Assembly: GCF_030815145.1 (NCBI RefSeq)
Contig: NZ_JAUSWJ010000001.1
Span: forward strand, 1,426,001 to 1,490,000
DNA from: Kaistia geumhonensis
Lineage (GTDB): Bacteria; Pseudomonadota; Alphaproteobacteria; Rhizobiales; Kaistiaceae
Direction: 5' to 3'
Length of the DNA: 64,000 nucleotides
Part shown: positions 29,774 to 39,775 of the stretch, in pieces
How the letters are laid out: each line of letters begins with the position of its first letter
How positions within the stretch are numbered: the stretch's first letter is position 1
The notes under the pieces: model-generated
Told to the model about the DNA's origin: nothing
The model's database searches: none
Seen by the model: the letters and a program-made list of their open reading frames with translations, nothing else
Program-made: the position numbers and the translations under genes

Positions 29774-30784
29774 ATGCTGAAGGCAGCGCCCCTGATAGGG
29801 CTCGACGCGGTTCCGACGCCGATGAAGGGCGCGGTGCTGGCGATCGGCAATTTCGACGGCATGCATCGCGGCCATCACGAGCTGTTCGCCGCCGCCCGCC
29901 GCGAGGCCGACCGGCGCGGCTGCGCGGCCCTGCTCCTCACCTTCGAGCCTCACCCCCGATCCGTGCTGCGTCCGGGCGAGCCGGTGTTCCGCCTGACGCC
30001 GCTGCCTGCCAAGGCGCAGCTCGCGGCCGCGCTCGATCTCGACGGCGTCGTCGTCGCGCGATTCGACAAGGCCTTCGCGGCGATGAGCGCCGGCGATTTC
30101 GTCCGCCAGGTGCTGGTCGAGCGGCTGGCCGTTTCGGCCGTGATCGTCGGCCACGATTTCCAGTTCGGCCACGACCGGCTCGGTTCGCCGGAGTTCCTCG
30201 CCGCCGCAGGGCGCGAGCATGGCTTCGCCACGTCGATCGTCGATGCGGTGACCGACGCCGCGGGCGTTCCCTATTCGGCAAGCCGCATCCGCCGGTTGCT
30301 GCGCGAGGCCGACATCCGCATCGCCAATGCCGAGCTCGGCTATCGCTGGTTCGTCAACGGCGACGTGCAGCACGGCGACAAGCGCGGCCGGGAACTCGGC
30401 TATCCGACCGCCAATATCCGCCTCGAAGCCGATTGCGACCTCGCGCTCGGAATCTACGCCGTGACGCTGACCCGTGCCGACGGCACCATGCTGCCCGGCG
30501 TCGCCAGCTATGGCCGGCGGCCGACCTTCGACAACGGCGCGGTGCTGCTCGAGGTGCACATCTTCGACTTTGCCGGGGACCTCTATGGCGAGACGGTGCG
30601 CGTCGCGCTCCATGCCTTCCTTCGCGGCGAAGAGCGGTTCACCTCCATCGAGGCGCTGATCGAGCAGATGGACCGCGATTCGCTGGCGGCGCGGGCGATT
30701 CTCGGCTCCGATGGACCGGGCTCGCCCATCGATCTCCGCCTCGCCGGCGGGGCGCGCCTTGCCGGAGCCGAGGGGATCGCCTAG
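29774..30784 (+). CDS. ribF: Bifunctional riboflavin kinase/FAD synthetase
   Basis: A 336-residue cytosolic enzyme that phosphorylates riboflavin to FMN and adenylates FMN to FAD. The N-terminal nucleotidyltransferase domain has GNFDGMHRGHHEL (residues 25-37) and YSASRIRRLL near 165. The C-terminal kinase domain begins near residue 190 with GDVQHGDKRGRELGYPTANI. The length is at the upper end because of a 25-residue C-terminal tail. The start ATG 29774 follows CAGG. It is probably co-transcribed with the upstream HAD gene. Confidence 0.96.
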   Translation: MLKAAPLIGLDAVPTPMKGAVLAIGNFDGMHRGHHELFAAARREADRRGCAALLLTFEPHPRSVLRPGEPVFRLTPLPAKAQLAAALDLDGVVVARFDKAFAAMSAGDFVRQVLVERLAVSAVIVGHDFQFGHDRLGSPEFLAAAGREHGFATSIVDAVTDAAGVPYSASRIRRLLREADIRIANAELGYRWFVNGDVQHGDKRGRELGYPTANIRLEADCDLALGIYAVTLTRADGTMLPGVASYGRRPTFDNGAVLLEVHIFDFAGDLYGETVRVALHAFLRGEERFTSIEALIEQMDRDSLAARAILGSDGPGSPIDLRLAGGARLAGAEGIA

Positions 30785-30888
30785 AAGGTCCCGAAGACTG
30801 GCGCCGGAATTTCGCCCGTTTCATAGGTCTATGGTTGCGGATCGTTCTGCGTCCCGCGACCGGATGCCGAGGAGTGAACCAGGTCCCC

Positions 30889-31515
30889 ATGCCCGTATCC
30901 AGCTTCCAGCGATTCGCCGCCCTGCCCTCGCTCGGCCTTCTGGCAGGTCTGCTCGCAGCCTGCTCCGGAACCACTTACGGCACTGGCGTGTCTCCGGAAG
31001 AACAGACGATCACCGACATCATGGGCATCGCCAGCCTCGGCGCGTCCAAGCAGCAGCCGATCGACTATCGCCCGCGCGGCAACATCGCCGTGCCGCCGAA
31101 TCCGAGCGTGCTGCCCGCGCCCGGCTCCGGCCCGACCATCGCCTCGGCTGAGGCCGATCCGAACTGGCCGAAGGATCCGGACCAGGAGGCGCGCGCCCGC
31201 CGGGCCGCCAAGGACGCCTCCTTCGGCAAGCCCTCGCCGAACTTCGTGCTGCCGGCCGGACAGACCTCGCTCGGCAACGCGCAGGCCATGGCCGCCGCGC
31301 AGGGCAACGATGCCCAGCGCCGCGCCGAAGGCAAGCAGGCCTGGGACGAGCTGCACAAGTCGAAGACCGGTTCGGTCGATGCCAACGGCAATCCCGTACG
31401 CAAATATCTGACGGAGCCTCCGGTCGCCTATCGCGAGCCGGATCCGAACGCGCCGATGTCGGATCCGCCCAAGAAGAAGATGAACCTCAATCTGAGCAAG
31501 CTCTGGCCGTGGTGA
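30889..31515 (+). CDS. Conserved lipoprotein of unknown function
   Basis: A 208-residue predicted lipoprotein. The signal ends in the lipobox LAACSG with Cys25. The mature part is hydrophilic and Pro/Ala-rich, with blocks YGTGVSPEEQTITDIMGIAS, YRPRGNIAVPP and a C-terminus MNLNLSKLWPW. I recognise similar hypothetical lipoproteins in rhizobia, but no domain gives a function. The ATG at 30889 follows an AGG ribosome site; the frame is open upstream through an antisense-like stretch overlapping ribF, which is ignored. Since the +2 residue of the mature protein is Ser, outer-membrane sorting is likely. Confidence 0.85.
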   Translation: MPVSSFQRFAALPSLGLLAGLLAACSGTTYGTGVSPEEQTITDIMGIASLGASKQQPIDYRPRGNIAVPPNPSVLPAPGSGPTIASAEADPNWPKDPDQEARARRAAKDASFGKPSPNFVLPAGQTSLGNAQAMAAAQGNDAQRRAEGKQAWDELHKSKTGSVDANGNPVRKYLTEPPVAYREPDPNAPMSDPPKKKMNLNLSKLWPW

Positions 31516-31786
31516 CGGCCGGGGCCGGCCGGCGCCCGCGCCGTCGCGGCCTCGCCTGATCGGCCCGCAGGCTCGGCGCGGTCCGACCCTCCCCTTGCGA
31601 TCAATCGGGCGATGCTCCGCGCGCCGTCCTCGCGACGGGGATCGCGTCGCCCTTGCTCGCCTCCGTAACCGTCACGGCGTGACCGCCCGCCCGGTATCCG
31701 TCATCTTCCGGTAACATTCCGGCAAGGTCGCCGACAGGGACGCCTCCCCATAGTCGCGCGACGACCATCCCCATTGGAGCGAGCCG

Positions 31787-33544
31787 ATGCGCTTTGCCGC
31801 GATCCGCGACGTGACGCGGACCATCCTGAGACTGGCGACACCCTATTTCCGATCCGAGGAACGCGTCTTCGCGATCGGCATGCTGGCCGTCGTCATCGGC
31901 CTGCAGTTGTTCGGCGTCTGGCTCAACGTCCAGTACAACTCCTGGAACAACGACTTCTACAACGCGCTGCAGAAGAAGGACTGGGCGGAATTTGTCCACC
32001 AGATGTTCTTCGTCTTCTCCTGGATCGCGGCGCTCAGCATCCTCTCCGGCACCTACCAGACCTATCTGCGCCAGTGGCTGCAGATCCGGTGGAGGCGCTG
32101 GATGGTGGCGCAATATATCGGCCGCTGGATGGCGGAGGCCCGCCATTACCGGCTGCGCCTGTCCGGCAATCCCGCCGACAACCCGGACCAGCGCATCGCG
32201 GAGGATACCGATCAGTTCGTCAACCTGACCCTGCAGATCGGCATCGCGATCCTCGGCCAGATCGTTCAGTTGGTCTCCTTCATCGTCATCCTCTGGAACC
32301 TCTCCGGCGACCAGCCGCTGCTTCTGTTCGGGCAGAGCTACCACATCCCCGGCTATCTGGTCTGGGCGGCGCTGATCTACTCGGTCATCGGCACGGTTCT
32401 GGCGCACTACATCGGCCGCGCGCTGGTCAACATCAACTTCCTGCAGCAGCGCTTTGAAGCCGATTTCCGCTTTGCGCTCGTGCGGAACCGCGAGAATGGC
32501 GAGGAGATCGCGCTGCTCGGCGGCGAGCCGGCCGAGCGCCGCGCGCTCGGCGTCCGCTTCGCCCATGTCGTCGCCAACTATTTCCGCCTGATGCTGCGCC
32601 AGAAATGGCTCAACTTCTATCAGAGCGGCTTCGGCCAGATCGCAATCATCTTCCCGTTCGTCGTGGTCGCGCCGCTCTATTTCACCACCGACATGGAGCT
32701 CGGGCGGCTGATGCAGATCGCGCAGGCCTTCGGCATCGTCCAGGCGGCGCTCTCCTTCTTCGCCAACAATTACGACACCCTCGCCGTGTGGAAGGCGGTC
32801 GTGAATCGTCTCGACGGCTTCGACACCTCGCTGCGGACGACCGAGTCCGAGGCCGCCGCCGGACCGAAGCTCGTCAAGGACGAGGCGAAGCCGGCGCTCG
32901 CGATCGACAACCTGCTGGTCCGCCTGCCTGATGGCCGGGCAATCGTCGAGGTGCCGAGCCTCACCATCGCCCCGCGCGAGCGCGTGCTCGTCACCGGGCC
33001 TTCCGGCTCCGGCAAGACCAGCCTCTTCCGGGCGCTCGCCGGCATCTGGCCATTCGGCGAGGGCGCGGCCCATATCCCGTCCAAGGCCGATCTGCTGATC
33101 CTGCCGCAGAACGCCTATATGCCGCTCGGCACGCTGCGCGCCGCCCTCGCCTATCCCGACGACCCGGACTCGATCTCTCCGGAGGCGGCGCGCGAGGCGC
33201 TCGAGACGGTCAATCTCGGCTGGCTGTCCGAGCATCTCGAGGACGAGGCGAACTGGGGCAACCGTTTGTCAGGCGGCGAGCAGCAGCGCGTGGCCGTGGC
33301 GCGGGCCCTGATCCACAAGCCCGACTGGCTGTTGCTCGACGAGGCGACCAGCGCGCTCGACGAGGCCGGGCAGGCCGAGATCTACCGGCTGCTCGACGAG
33401 AAGCTCCCCGAAGCGACCATCGTCTCCATCGGCCACCGGGCGAGCCTCGTGCCGCTGCACCAGCGTTTCCTCCGCCTCGCCAAGGGCGAGAACGGCATCC
33501 ACCGCGTCGTCGAGGATGCCGAGCCGGAGCCCGTTCCGGCCTGA
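31787..33544 (+). CDS. ABC transporter permease/ATPase of the SbmA/BacA (YddA) type
   Basis: A 585-residue half transporter with fused domains. Residues 1-330 are an ABC_membrane_2 region with about six helices and the characteristic YNSWNNDFYNALQKKDW. The ATPase domain starts near residue 370, with Walker A GPSGSGKTSL (404), the signature LSGGEQQRVAVARAL (494) and Walker B WLLLDEATSALDE. Relatives import peptides, vitamin B12 or very-long-chain fatty acids and, in rhizobia, affect envelope lipids. It works as a homodimer in the inner membrane. The 271 bases upstream carry a small GTCACGGCGTGAC palindrome (31671-31683) of unknown use. Confidence 0.9.
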   Translation: MRFAAIRDVTRTILRLATPYFRSEERVFAIGMLAVVIGLQLFGVWLNVQYNSWNNDFYNALQKKDWAEFVHQMFFVFSWIAALSILSGTYQTYLRQWLQIRWRRWMVAQYIGRWMAEARHYRLRLSGNPADNPDQRIAEDTDQFVNLTLQIGIAILGQIVQLVSFIVILWNLSGDQPLLLFGQSYHIPGYLVWAALIYSVIGTVLAHYIGRALVNINFLQQRFEADFRFALVRNRENGEEIALLGGEPAERRALGVRFAHVVANYFRLMLRQKWLNFYQSGFGQIAIIFPFVVVAPLYFTTDMELGRLMQIAQAFGIVQAALSFFANNYDTLAVWKAVVNRLDGFDTSLRTTESEAAAGPKLVKDEAKPALAIDNLLVRLPDGRAIVEVPSLTIAPRERVLVTGPSGSGKTSLFRALAGIWPFGEGAAHIPSKADLLILPQNAYMPLGTLRAALAYPDDPDSISPEAAREALETVNLGWLSEHLEDEANWGNRLSGGEQQRVAVARALIHKPDWLLLDEATSALDEAGQAEIYRLLDEKLPEATIVSIGHRASLVPLHQRFLRLAKGENGIHRVVEDAEPEPVPA

Positions 33545-34345
33545 TCAGCGGCGGAGCACGAGCGTCGGACAGTGGGAGGCGAGCGGATAGCCGCTCGCCT
33601 CGATCACCCTGACCTCGGCGAAATGGCGCCCCGCGAGGTCGACGAAGGTCGAAACGGGCGGGAAGGCGAGCGCGTAATCCGCGTCGCGCGTCAGGTCGAT
33701 GGCGCCGATCTCGGCTTCCGACCAGCCTGTCTGCCGCGCCAGCAGATCGCGATCCGGGAAGAGCGCGTCGAAGCACGCGGCGATCTCGCGGACCGGCAGA
33801 ACGAATCCGGGCCTTCCGGCGGCCAGCGCCATGCCGAGCCGCCAGCGCATCGCATGCAGATTGCCCGACCAGCCGGCGAGAACGTCGCGGCGGATGTCCT
33901 CAGGGGTTTCGGCCCTTTCGGGTGCCGCGAAGACGCGCAGCGCCGCGACCCCGCCCGGCTTTACTAGCCGCGCGACGACGCCCATCATCTCCGGCAGGGC
34001 GGCACCGACCGAATTGAGAGCGCCGTCGCCGAGCGCGGCATCGAACGGCCCGACCGCCGCGTCGAGGCTCAGCCAGTCCGCCAGCACCGCGCGCCGCGTC
34101 GGGCCGTCGCCCGACCAGACCGTGTCGATGACATGCTGCGAATGGTCGAAGGCGGTGAGGTCGCCGCCGAGCCCCGCCAGACCCGGCGTCATTCCGAAGA
34201 GAACGACGCGGGGACCGGCCTCCGCGATCGCCCGGCGCGCCGTTTCGATATCGCCCTCGCTCGGGCGAAGCGGCGGCGTCAGGCGGCGATGCCCCTCGGC
34301 GAAACGCTGCCATGTCGGCGATCTGTTCTCGCGCTCGTCGAGCAT
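33545..34345 (-). CDS. Class I SAM-dependent methyltransferase
   Basis: A 266-residue protein with a Rossmann-type SAM site. The glycine-rich loop is VVLFGMTPGLAGLGGDLTAF, followed by the acidic FDHSQHVIDTVW and the post-motif FDAALGDGALNS. Downstream residues suggest a small-molecule or lipid methyltransferase, but the substrate cannot be named. The ATG at 34345 is 46 bases from the divergent ATP-grasp start. Its stop at 33547-33545 directly abuts the stop of the convergent ABC transporter gene. Confidence 0.8.
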   Translation of the reverse strand: MLDERENRSPTWQRFAEGHRRLTPPLRPSEGDIETARRAIAEAGPRVVLFGMTPGLAGLGGDLTAFDHSQHVIDTVWSGDGPTRRAVLADWLSLDAAVGPFDAALGDGALNSVGAALPEMMGVVARLVKPGGVAALRVFAAPERAETPEDIRRDVLAGWSGNLHAMRWRLGMALAAGRPGFVLPVREIAACFDALFPDRDLLARQTGWSEAEIGAIDLTRDADYALAFPPVSTFVDLAGRHFAEVRVIEASGYPLASHCPTLVLRR

Positions 34346-34391
34346 CGGTTATCCTCGCAAGGAATCGTGGAATCGGGGGCGGGCCGCAGGC

Positions 34392-35912
34392 ATGCCGAGA
34401 CTCGTCGTCATCACACACGAATTCGACGAGTTCGCCAGTCGTCCCGATCACGACGCGCCGGCCTATGGGCTTTACCTGCTCTTCGATGTTCTCGAAGCGC
34501 TGGAGTCCATGGGCTACGAGACCTGCGTGGCGGCGGGGCTCGATCCGCCCGAGGGCGACATCGCGCTGATGCATGTCGACTGCACGCGCATCCCGAAGCC
34601 CTATCTCGACCTGAGCGCGCGATTCGCGCTGACGCTCAATGCCGGGACTGCGGACATCTCCAAGCGGCGGCTGAGCCGCATTCTCGTTTCGCCGGGCGAT
34701 GGCTGGCGCGGCCCTGTCATCGTCAAGAGCGACATCAATTGCGGCGGCGAGCCGGAACTGCGGCTGAACGCCCGCGCCCGCGCGGCGGGCAAGGCCGAGC
34801 CCTTTCCGGGCCTCGCGGCGCCCGATGCCTATGCAGTCCTCGACAGCGCGGACGCGGTTCCCGACCATGTCTGGCGGAACGAGACGCTGGTCGTCGAGCG
34901 CTTCGTGCCCGAGGTCGACCCCGAGGGCTTCGTGCTGCGCACCTGGGTCTTCGCCGGCACGCGTGAGCGCTGCACACGCCATGTCTCGCGCGAGCGGATC
35001 GTCAAGGCTTCGGGCATGGTTTCGCGCAGTCCGGCCGAGGTGCCCGATGCCATCCGCGCCGAGCGGGAACGGCTCGGCTTCGACTATGGCAAGTTTGATT
35101 TCGTCGTCCATGATGGCGAGCCGATCCTGCTCGATGCCAACAGGACCCCGGGCTCCTCGTTGACCCTGCGCGACTATCTGAAGGCCAATGCCGGAAACCT
35201 GGCGACCGGACTGGACGAGCATATCCGCGCCGCGCTCGGCGCCCGCCTGTCGCCGAAACGAGCCGGGGGGCCGTCCGGCCCGGCGCGCGGCGAAGCCGGG
35301 CCTGCTCACAGGACGCTCACGACATCGTCGTTCATTCCAGATGAACACTGCGTCGACTCTGGCGCCCGTTCAGGAGACAATCAAACTGTCGTATGGGATA
35401 GCCAGACATTCGCAGCGGCGACCGCCGACCATCCGGAGTTCAAAATGAGCGACACTTCCAGCCAGAAGCTGATCATTCCCGCCCTCGGCGGTCTCTATGC
35501 CGGCGGCACGCCGCTGTTCGAGGCGGTGCTTCGCGCCGTCGTCGGCCTCTGGATGGTGCCGCATGGCGCGCAGAAGCTGTTCGGCATGTTCGGCGGCGGC
35601 GGCATTTCGGGCACCGCAGGCTTCTTCTCGCAGATCGGCCTCGAGCCGGCCGTGCTGATGGCGATCCTCGCCGGCGGCACCGAGTTCTTCGGCGGCATCC
35701 TGCTCGCGATCGGCCTCCTGACCCGCCCGGCCGCCGTCGCCATCTGCATCCTGCTGCTCGTCGCGGTCTTCAGCGTCCATATCGGCAACGGCTTCTTCAT
35801 GCAGACCGGCGGCTTCGAATATGCGAGCCTCTGGTTCTTCGCGGCTCTCTATTTCGTCTTCCGCGGCGGCAACCGCTATTCGGTCGACGCCAAGCTCGGC
35901 CGCGCCTTCTGA
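34392..35912 (+). CDS. ATP-grasp domain protein whose frame continues into doxX
   Basis: Residues 1-~290 form an ATP-grasp-like protein: [30 protein letters not shown] and [20 protein letters not shown] look like nucleotide- and Mg-binding elements, as in RimK-type ligases. The substrate is unknown. No in-frame stop follows; the frame crosses about 60 low-similarity codons (35270-35444) and continues through DoxX to 35912, 506 codons in all. Either this is a real fusion, or the native stop was lost or hidden by an indel. A G6 run at 35265-35270 is a suspect: one extra G would end the protein at 35344, and one fewer at 35448, overlapping the doxX ATG. Confidence 0.6.
   Translation: MPRLVVITHEFDEFASRPDHDAPAYGLYLLFDVLEALESMGYETCVAAGLDPPEGDIALMHVDCTRIPKPYLDLSARFALTLNAGTADISKRRLSRILVSPGDGWRGPVIVKSDINCGGEPELRLNARARAAGKAEPFPGLAAPDAYAVLDSADAVPDHVWRNETLVVERFVPEVDPEGFVLRTWVFAGTRERCTRHVSRERIVKASGMVSRSPAEVPDAIRAERERLGFDYGKFDFVVHDGEPILLDANRTPGSSLTLRDYLKANAGNLATGLDEHIRAALGARLSPKRAGGPSGPARGEAGPAHRTLTTSSFIPDEHCVDSGARSGDNQTVVWDSQTFAAATADHPEFKMSDTSSQKLIIPALGGLYAGGTPLFEAVLRAVVGLWMVPHGAQKLFGMFGGGGISGTAGFFSQIGLEPAVLMAILAGGTEFFGGILLAIGLLTRPAAVAICILLLVAVFSVHIGNGFFMQTGGFEYASLWFFAALYFVFRGGNRYSVDAKLGRAF
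35445..35912 (+). CDS. DoxX family membrane protein
   Basis: A 155-residue protein with four transmembrane segments and the DoxX pattern: [20 protein letters not shown], then [15 protein letters not shown] and the closing [17 protein letters not shown]. The family is linked to thiol or oxidative stress proteins in some bacteria; its role here is unknown. The ATG at 35445 has CCGGAG upstream and the family N-terminus ([12 protein letters not shown]) follows, so it is probably translated on its own even though the ATP-grasp frame runs into it. A strong terminator follows the stop. Confidence 0.85.
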   Translation: MSDTSSQKLIIPALGGLYAGGTPLFEAVLRAVVGLWMVPHGAQKLFGMFGGGGISGTAGFFSQIGLEPAVLMAILAGGTEFFGGILLAIGLLTRPAAVAICILLLVAVFSVHIGNGFFMQTGGFEYASLWFFAALYFVFRGGNRYSVDAKLGRAF

Positions 35913-35936
35913 TCGGCGGCACAGCGCCTCTTCCAA

Positions 35937-35962
35937 GGGCCGCCCCTCGGGGCGGCCTTTTT
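35937..35962 (+). terminator. Intrinsic terminator after doxX
   Basis: GGCCGCCC and GGGCGGCC pair around a CTCG loop (35938-35957) and are followed by TTTTT, 26 bases after the doxX stop and about 100 before hisS. Confidence 0.88.
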
Positions 35963-36063
35963 CGTTGCGGCCCGACGAGCGGGAGCGCGACGGTTGCCGG
36001 GTCCGGATCGATGGGCTACGAAACCCCCGCTTCGCGAGGGAGCATCGAGCAAGGATCGACGAC

Positions 36064-37545
36064 ATGGCCGAGAAACCGAAGACGAATGCCCTGAAGGCAC
36101 GGTTGCCGCGCGGGCTCGTCGATCGCCATGCCGGCACGATCAAGGCGACCGAGCGCATGCTGGCCGCGATCCGCGAGGTCTATGAGCGCTACGGCTTCGA
36201 GCCGGTCGAGACGCCGCTCATCGAATATACCGACGCGCTCGGCAAGTTCCTGCCCGACCAGGACCGGCCCAACGAGGGCGTCTTTTCCTTCCAGGACGAT
36301 GACGAGCAGTGGCTGTCGCTGCGCTACGACCTGACGGCGCCGCTCGCCCGCTATGTGGCCGAGAATTTCGACGCGCTGCCGAAGCCCTATCGCAGCTATC
36401 GGGCCGGCTGGGTGTTCCGCAACGAGAAGCCCGGCCCCGGCCGCTTCCGTCAGTTCATGCAGTTCGACGCCGACACGATCGGCGCCGCTTCTCCCGCCGC
36501 CGACGCCGAGATGTGCATGATGATGGCAGATACTCTCGAGGCCCTCGGCCTCGAGCGCGGCCAGTACGTCATCCGCGTCAACAACCGCAAGGTGCTCGAC
36601 GGCGTCATGGAGGCGATTGGTCTCGCGGGCGAGGAGAATGCCGGCCGCAGGCTGACCGTGCTGCGCGCCATCGACAAGCTCGACAAGTTCGGCCCGCAAG
36701 GCGTGCGGCTGCTGCTCGGCGAAGGCCGCAAGGACGAGAGCGGCGACTTCACGAAGGGCGCGGGTCTGGATGACGCGTCGATCGACAAGATGCTTGCCTA
36801 TGTCGGCACGGCCTCGGACAGCGGCGCCTTCGTCAGCTTGCGGAAGCTCGTCGAGGGCAGCCAGTCCGGCCTCTCCGGTGTCGGGGAACTGGAAGAGATC
36901 GAGACCCTGATCAAGGCCGCCGGCTATGGCCCTGACCGCATCAAGATCGACCCCTCCGTCGTCCGCGGCCTCGAATATTATACCGGCCCTGTCTTCGAGG
37001 CCGAGCTGCTGTTCGAGACCGTCAACGAGAAGGGTGAGCCGGCGCGGTTCGGCTCGATCGGCGGCGGAGGACGGTATGACGGGCTGGTCGGCCGCTTCCG
37101 CTCGGAAAGCGTGCCGGGCACCGGCTTCTCGATCGGCGTCTCGCGGCTGATGGCGGCGCTCTCGGCGCTCGGCAAGATTTCCGCCGCGCCGGAGCCGGGT
37201 CCCGTCGTCGTCACCGTCTTCGACCGCGACCGGATGGGCGACTACCAGCGCATGGTGAAGGTTCTGCGTGACGCCGGCATCCGCGCCGAGCTCTATCTCG
37301 GCGGCTCGGGGCCGAAGGCGCAGCTCAAATATGCCGACAAGCGCAACAGCCCCTGCGTCGTCATCCAGGGCGGCGACGAGAAGGCGAAGGGCGTGGTGCA
37401 GATCAAGGATCTCGCGCTCGGCAAGCAGATGTCCGCCGATATCGCCGACAATGCGACGTGGCGCGAGGAACGACCGGCGCAGGTCGAGGTTCCCGAGAGC
37501 GACCTGGTCGCGGCGGTGCGCCGGATCGTCGAGGGAGACGCCTGA
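36064..37545 (+). CDS. hisS: Histidine-tRNA ligase
   Basis: A 493-residue class II aminoacyl-tRNA synthetase that charges tRNA-His. Motif 1 ([16 protein letters not shown]), motif 2 ([20 protein letters not shown]) and motif 3 ([15 protein letters not shown]) are present, as is the histidine-binding [16 protein letters not shown]. The C-terminal anticodon-binding domain starts near residue 385. It is longer than the E. coli enzyme (424), as is common in alphaproteobacteria. The ATG at 36064 starts [17 protein letters not shown]. The stop overlaps the hisZ start as TGATG, so the three his genes are one operon. Confidence 0.96.
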   Translation: MAEKPKTNALKARLPRGLVDRHAGTIKATERMLAAIREVYERYGFEPVETPLIEYTDALGKFLPDQDRPNEGVFSFQDDDEQWLSLRYDLTAPLARYVAENFDALPKPYRSYRAGWVFRNEKPGPGRFRQFMQFDADTIGAASPAADAEMCMMMADTLEALGLERGQYVIRVNNRKVLDGVMEAIGLAGEENAGRRLTVLRAIDKLDKFGPQGVRLLLGEGRKDESGDFTKGAGLDDASIDKMLAYVGTASDSGAFVSLRKLVEGSQSGLSGVGELEEIETLIKAAGYGPDRIKIDPSVVRGLEYYTGPVFEAELLFETVNEKGEPARFGSIGGGGRYDGLVGRFRSESVPGTGFSIGVSRLMAALSALGKISAAPEPGPVVVTVFDRDRMGDYQRMVKVLRDAGIRAELYLGGSGPKAQLKYADKRNSPCVVIQGGDEKAKGVVQIKDLALGKQMSADIADNATWREERPAQVEVPESDLVAAVRRIVEGDA

Positions 37546-38654
37546 TGACCGTCGATACAGGACCGCTGCGCATCCTGCTTTCCGAGGCCGGCTATCGCTT
37601 CGTCGATCCACCGATCCTTTCCGATGCCGCCGTCTTCCTCGAAGTCGCCGGTGAGGATCTTCGCCGCCGCCTCTACATGACGAGCGGGCCGGACGGGCGC
37701 GAGCTCTGCCTCCGTCCCGAGTTCACGATCCCCGTCTGCCTGCATCACCTCGCGAGCGGCGATGCCCACCGTGTCGCCGACTATGCCTATATCGGCCCGG
37801 TCTTCCGTCACCGGGCCGGCGCGAGCGGCGAATTCCATCAGGCGGGCGTCGAATCCTTCGGCCGCACCGACCGCGTCACCGCCGACGGCGACGTGCTGGC
37901 GCTGGCGATCGACGCGGCCAACCTCTACGGCGTCGCGAATGCCGATGTCCGCATCGGCGACTCGCTGCTGTTCTCGGCCGTGATCGATGCGCTTGGCATC
38001 GCACCGGGCTGGAAGCGGCGGCTGTCGCGCGCCTTCGGCGATCCGGCGCGTCTCGCCGCCGCGGTCGAGCGCGTCTCGGGCGGGACCGCCGCCGGCGCCC
38101 CGGCCCATGCCGGCTTCCTCGCCGCGCTCGACGGCACCGACCACGCGGCCGCGCATCGCATCGTCGAGGACCTGCTCGCCATTGCCGGCATCCGCTCCGT
38201 CGGCGGACGCACGGCCGGCGAGATCGCCGACCGCTTCCTCGAGCAGTCCTCGCTCGCGGCCGGCGGCGGGCTCGACGCGCGCGCCCGCTCGGCCATCGAA
38301 CGTTTCCTCGCCATCGAGGGCCGGCCCGACTCGGCGCTCGCCGCGCTCCGGAGCTTCGCCGCCGAGGAAAAGCTGGAGATCGCCGGCGTGCTCGACGCCT
38401 TCGAGAAGCGCTCGGAAGGGCTCGCCCGGCGCGGCATCGATTTCTCGCGCCTGCATTTTTCGGCCGGCTTCGGCCGGCGGCTCGATTACTATTCGGGCTT
38501 CGTCTTCGAGATCCACGATCCCGAGGGAACGGCGGGGCAACCCGTCATCGGCGGCGGCCGCTACGACCGCCTGCTGCCTGCCCTCGGCGCACGCACCAGC
38601 GTGCCCGCCGTCGGCTTCGCCCTTTGGCTCGACCGCGTCAAGGTGACCTCCTGA
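37545..38654 (+). CDS. hisZ: ATP phosphoribosyltransferase regulatory subunit
   Basis: A 369-residue HisS paralogue without aminoacylation activity, needed by HisG for the first step of histidine synthesis. It keeps parts of the class II fold ([37 protein letters not shown], and [14 protein letters not shown]) but lacks the anticodon domain. It lies between hisS and hisG with TGATG overlaps at both ends. This arrangement is well known in rhizobia. The start at 37545 is fixed by the overlap and by the match of [19 protein letters not shown] to the family. Confidence 0.94.
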   Translation: MTVDTGPLRILLSEAGYRFVDPPILSDAAVFLEVAGEDLRRRLYMTSGPDGRELCLRPEFTIPVCLHHLASGDAHRVADYAYIGPVFRHRAGASGEFHQAGVESFGRTDRVTADGDVLALAIDAANLYGVANADVRIGDSLLFSAVIDALGIAPGWKRRLSRAFGDPARLAAAVERVSGGTAAGAPAHAGFLAALDGTDHAAAHRIVEDLLAIAGIRSVGGRTAGEIADRFLEQSSLAAGGGLDARARSAIERFLAIEGRPDSALAALRSFAAEEKLEIAGVLDAFEKRSEGLARRGIDFSRLHFSAGFGRRLDYYSGFVFEIHDPEGTAGQPVIGGGRYDRLLPALGARTSVPAVGFALWLDRVKVTS

Positions 38655-39649
38655 TGACCGAAGCCCCGCTCGACGCCCCGCTCGTCCTGGCCGTTCCCTC
38701 CAAGGGCCGGCTGCAGGAAAATGCCAATGCCTTCTTCGCGCGCGCCGGCCTCCCGGTGATGCAGTCGGGCAGCGAGCGTTCCTATCGCGGCCGCATCGCC
38801 GGACTCGGCGATGTCGAGATCGCCTATCTCTCGGCCTCCGAGATCACGCGCGAACTCGCCGCCGGCACGGTCCATCTCGGCGTCACGGGCCGCGACCTCG
38901 TCGAGGAGGAAGTGGCCGATTTCGGCCAACGGCTCGAACTCGTCCTGCCGCTCGGCTTCGGCCATGCCGATGTCGTGGTGGCGGTGCCCGAGGGCTGGAT
39001 CGATGTCGCTTCGATGGCCGATCTCGACGATGTCGCCGCCGATTTCCGGCCGCGGCACGGCCGCTGGCTGACGGTCGCGACGAAATACGTCAACCTGACG
39101 CGGCGCTTCTTCCACGAGCACGGCATCGCCGACTACCGGATCGTCGAGAGCCTCGGTGCCACCGAGGGCGCTCCCGCGTCCGGTGCCGCCGATCTCATCG
39201 TCGACATCACGACGACCGGGTCGACCCTCGCCGCCAATGCGCTGAAGGTGCTCCGTGACGGCGTCATCCTGCGCTCGGAAGCCCATCTCGTCGCCTCGCT
39301 GCCGGCCAACTGGAGCGGCGCGGCGCGCGGCGCGCTGCGCACCATTCTCGACCGGATCGAGGCCGAGGCCGCCGGCCGTTCGCTGCGCGAGATTCGGGCC
39401 GACGTCTCCGATGCCGAAGGCGCCGCGCTGGTGGCAGCGGACCGCTTCGGCGCGACGACGCCCTTCGGCACCGGCCAGGGTCCGCTGACGCTGCATTGCC
39501 CGGCCGGCAAGGTCTATCAATGCGCCGAATGGCTGCGCACCGGCGCCGGCGCCCGCATGGTGACGGTCGGCCGGCTCGACATGCTCTTCTCGGCGACCAG
39601 CCCGCTGACCGCCCACCTGCTCGGACGGCTCGACGCCTATACGGGCTGA
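38654..39649 (+). CDS. hisG: ATP phosphoribosyltransferase catalytic subunit
   Basis: Commits ATP and PRPP to histidine synthesis. The 331 residues start [20 protein letters not shown]. The periplasmic-binding-protein-like catalytic fold includes [28 protein letters not shown] and the PRPP-binding loop [18 protein letters not shown] near residue 183. The protein is about 100 residues longer than the short HisG usually paired with HisZ; the extra C-terminal part ([24 protein letters not shown] region onward) may be a regulatory domain or a lineage extension. It is last in hisSZG; a hairpin (AATGCGG...CCGCATT, 39650-39680) follows the stop. Confidence 0.93.
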   Translation: MTEAPLDAPLVLAVPSKGRLQENANAFFARAGLPVMQSGSERSYRGRIAGLGDVEIAYLSASEITRELAAGTVHLGVTGRDLVEEEVADFGQRLELVLPLGFGHADVVVAVPEGWIDVASMADLDDVAADFRPRHGRWLTVATKYVNLTRRFFHEHGIADYRIVESLGATEGAPASGAADLIVDITTTGSTLAANALKVLRDGVILRSEAHLVASLPANWSGAARGALRTILDRIEAEAAGRSLREIRADVSDAEGAALVAADRFGATTPFGTGQGPLTLHCPAGKVYQCAEWLRTGAGARMVTVGRLDMLFSATSPLTAHLLGRLDAYTG

Positions 39650-39683
39650 AATGCGGCGGCGCGCATGCCGCCACCGCATTGCT

Positions 39684-39711
39684 GCGATGCAATATGAGCC
39701 TGTTGCATCGC
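39684..39711. repeat. Perfect inverted repeat GCGATGCAA-N10-TTGCATCGC
   Basis: Nine-base arms (39684-39692 and 39703-39711) between hisG and the small DUF3563-like gene. It could be an operator for the downstream gene or a second transcript-end hairpin; there is no U-tract. Confidence 0.55.
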
Positions 39712-39775
39712 GGCAGCGCGATCCTATCCTTTGATCGAGGCGAGCCTTCCAGCCCGCCGATCGAAAGGAGATGCC

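Noticed and set aside
33545..35444. Methyltransferase plus ATP-grasp as a graspetide (RiPP) biosynthesis locus
   Set aside because: No short precursor peptide with a repeated core is visible in the 46-base divergent gap or downstream, and the ATP-grasp sequence does not show graspetide-specific context.
37545..38654. hisZ as a decayed duplicate of hisS
   Set aside because: The HisZ family is a known functional regulator of HisG; the frame is intact with conserved start and stop overlaps.
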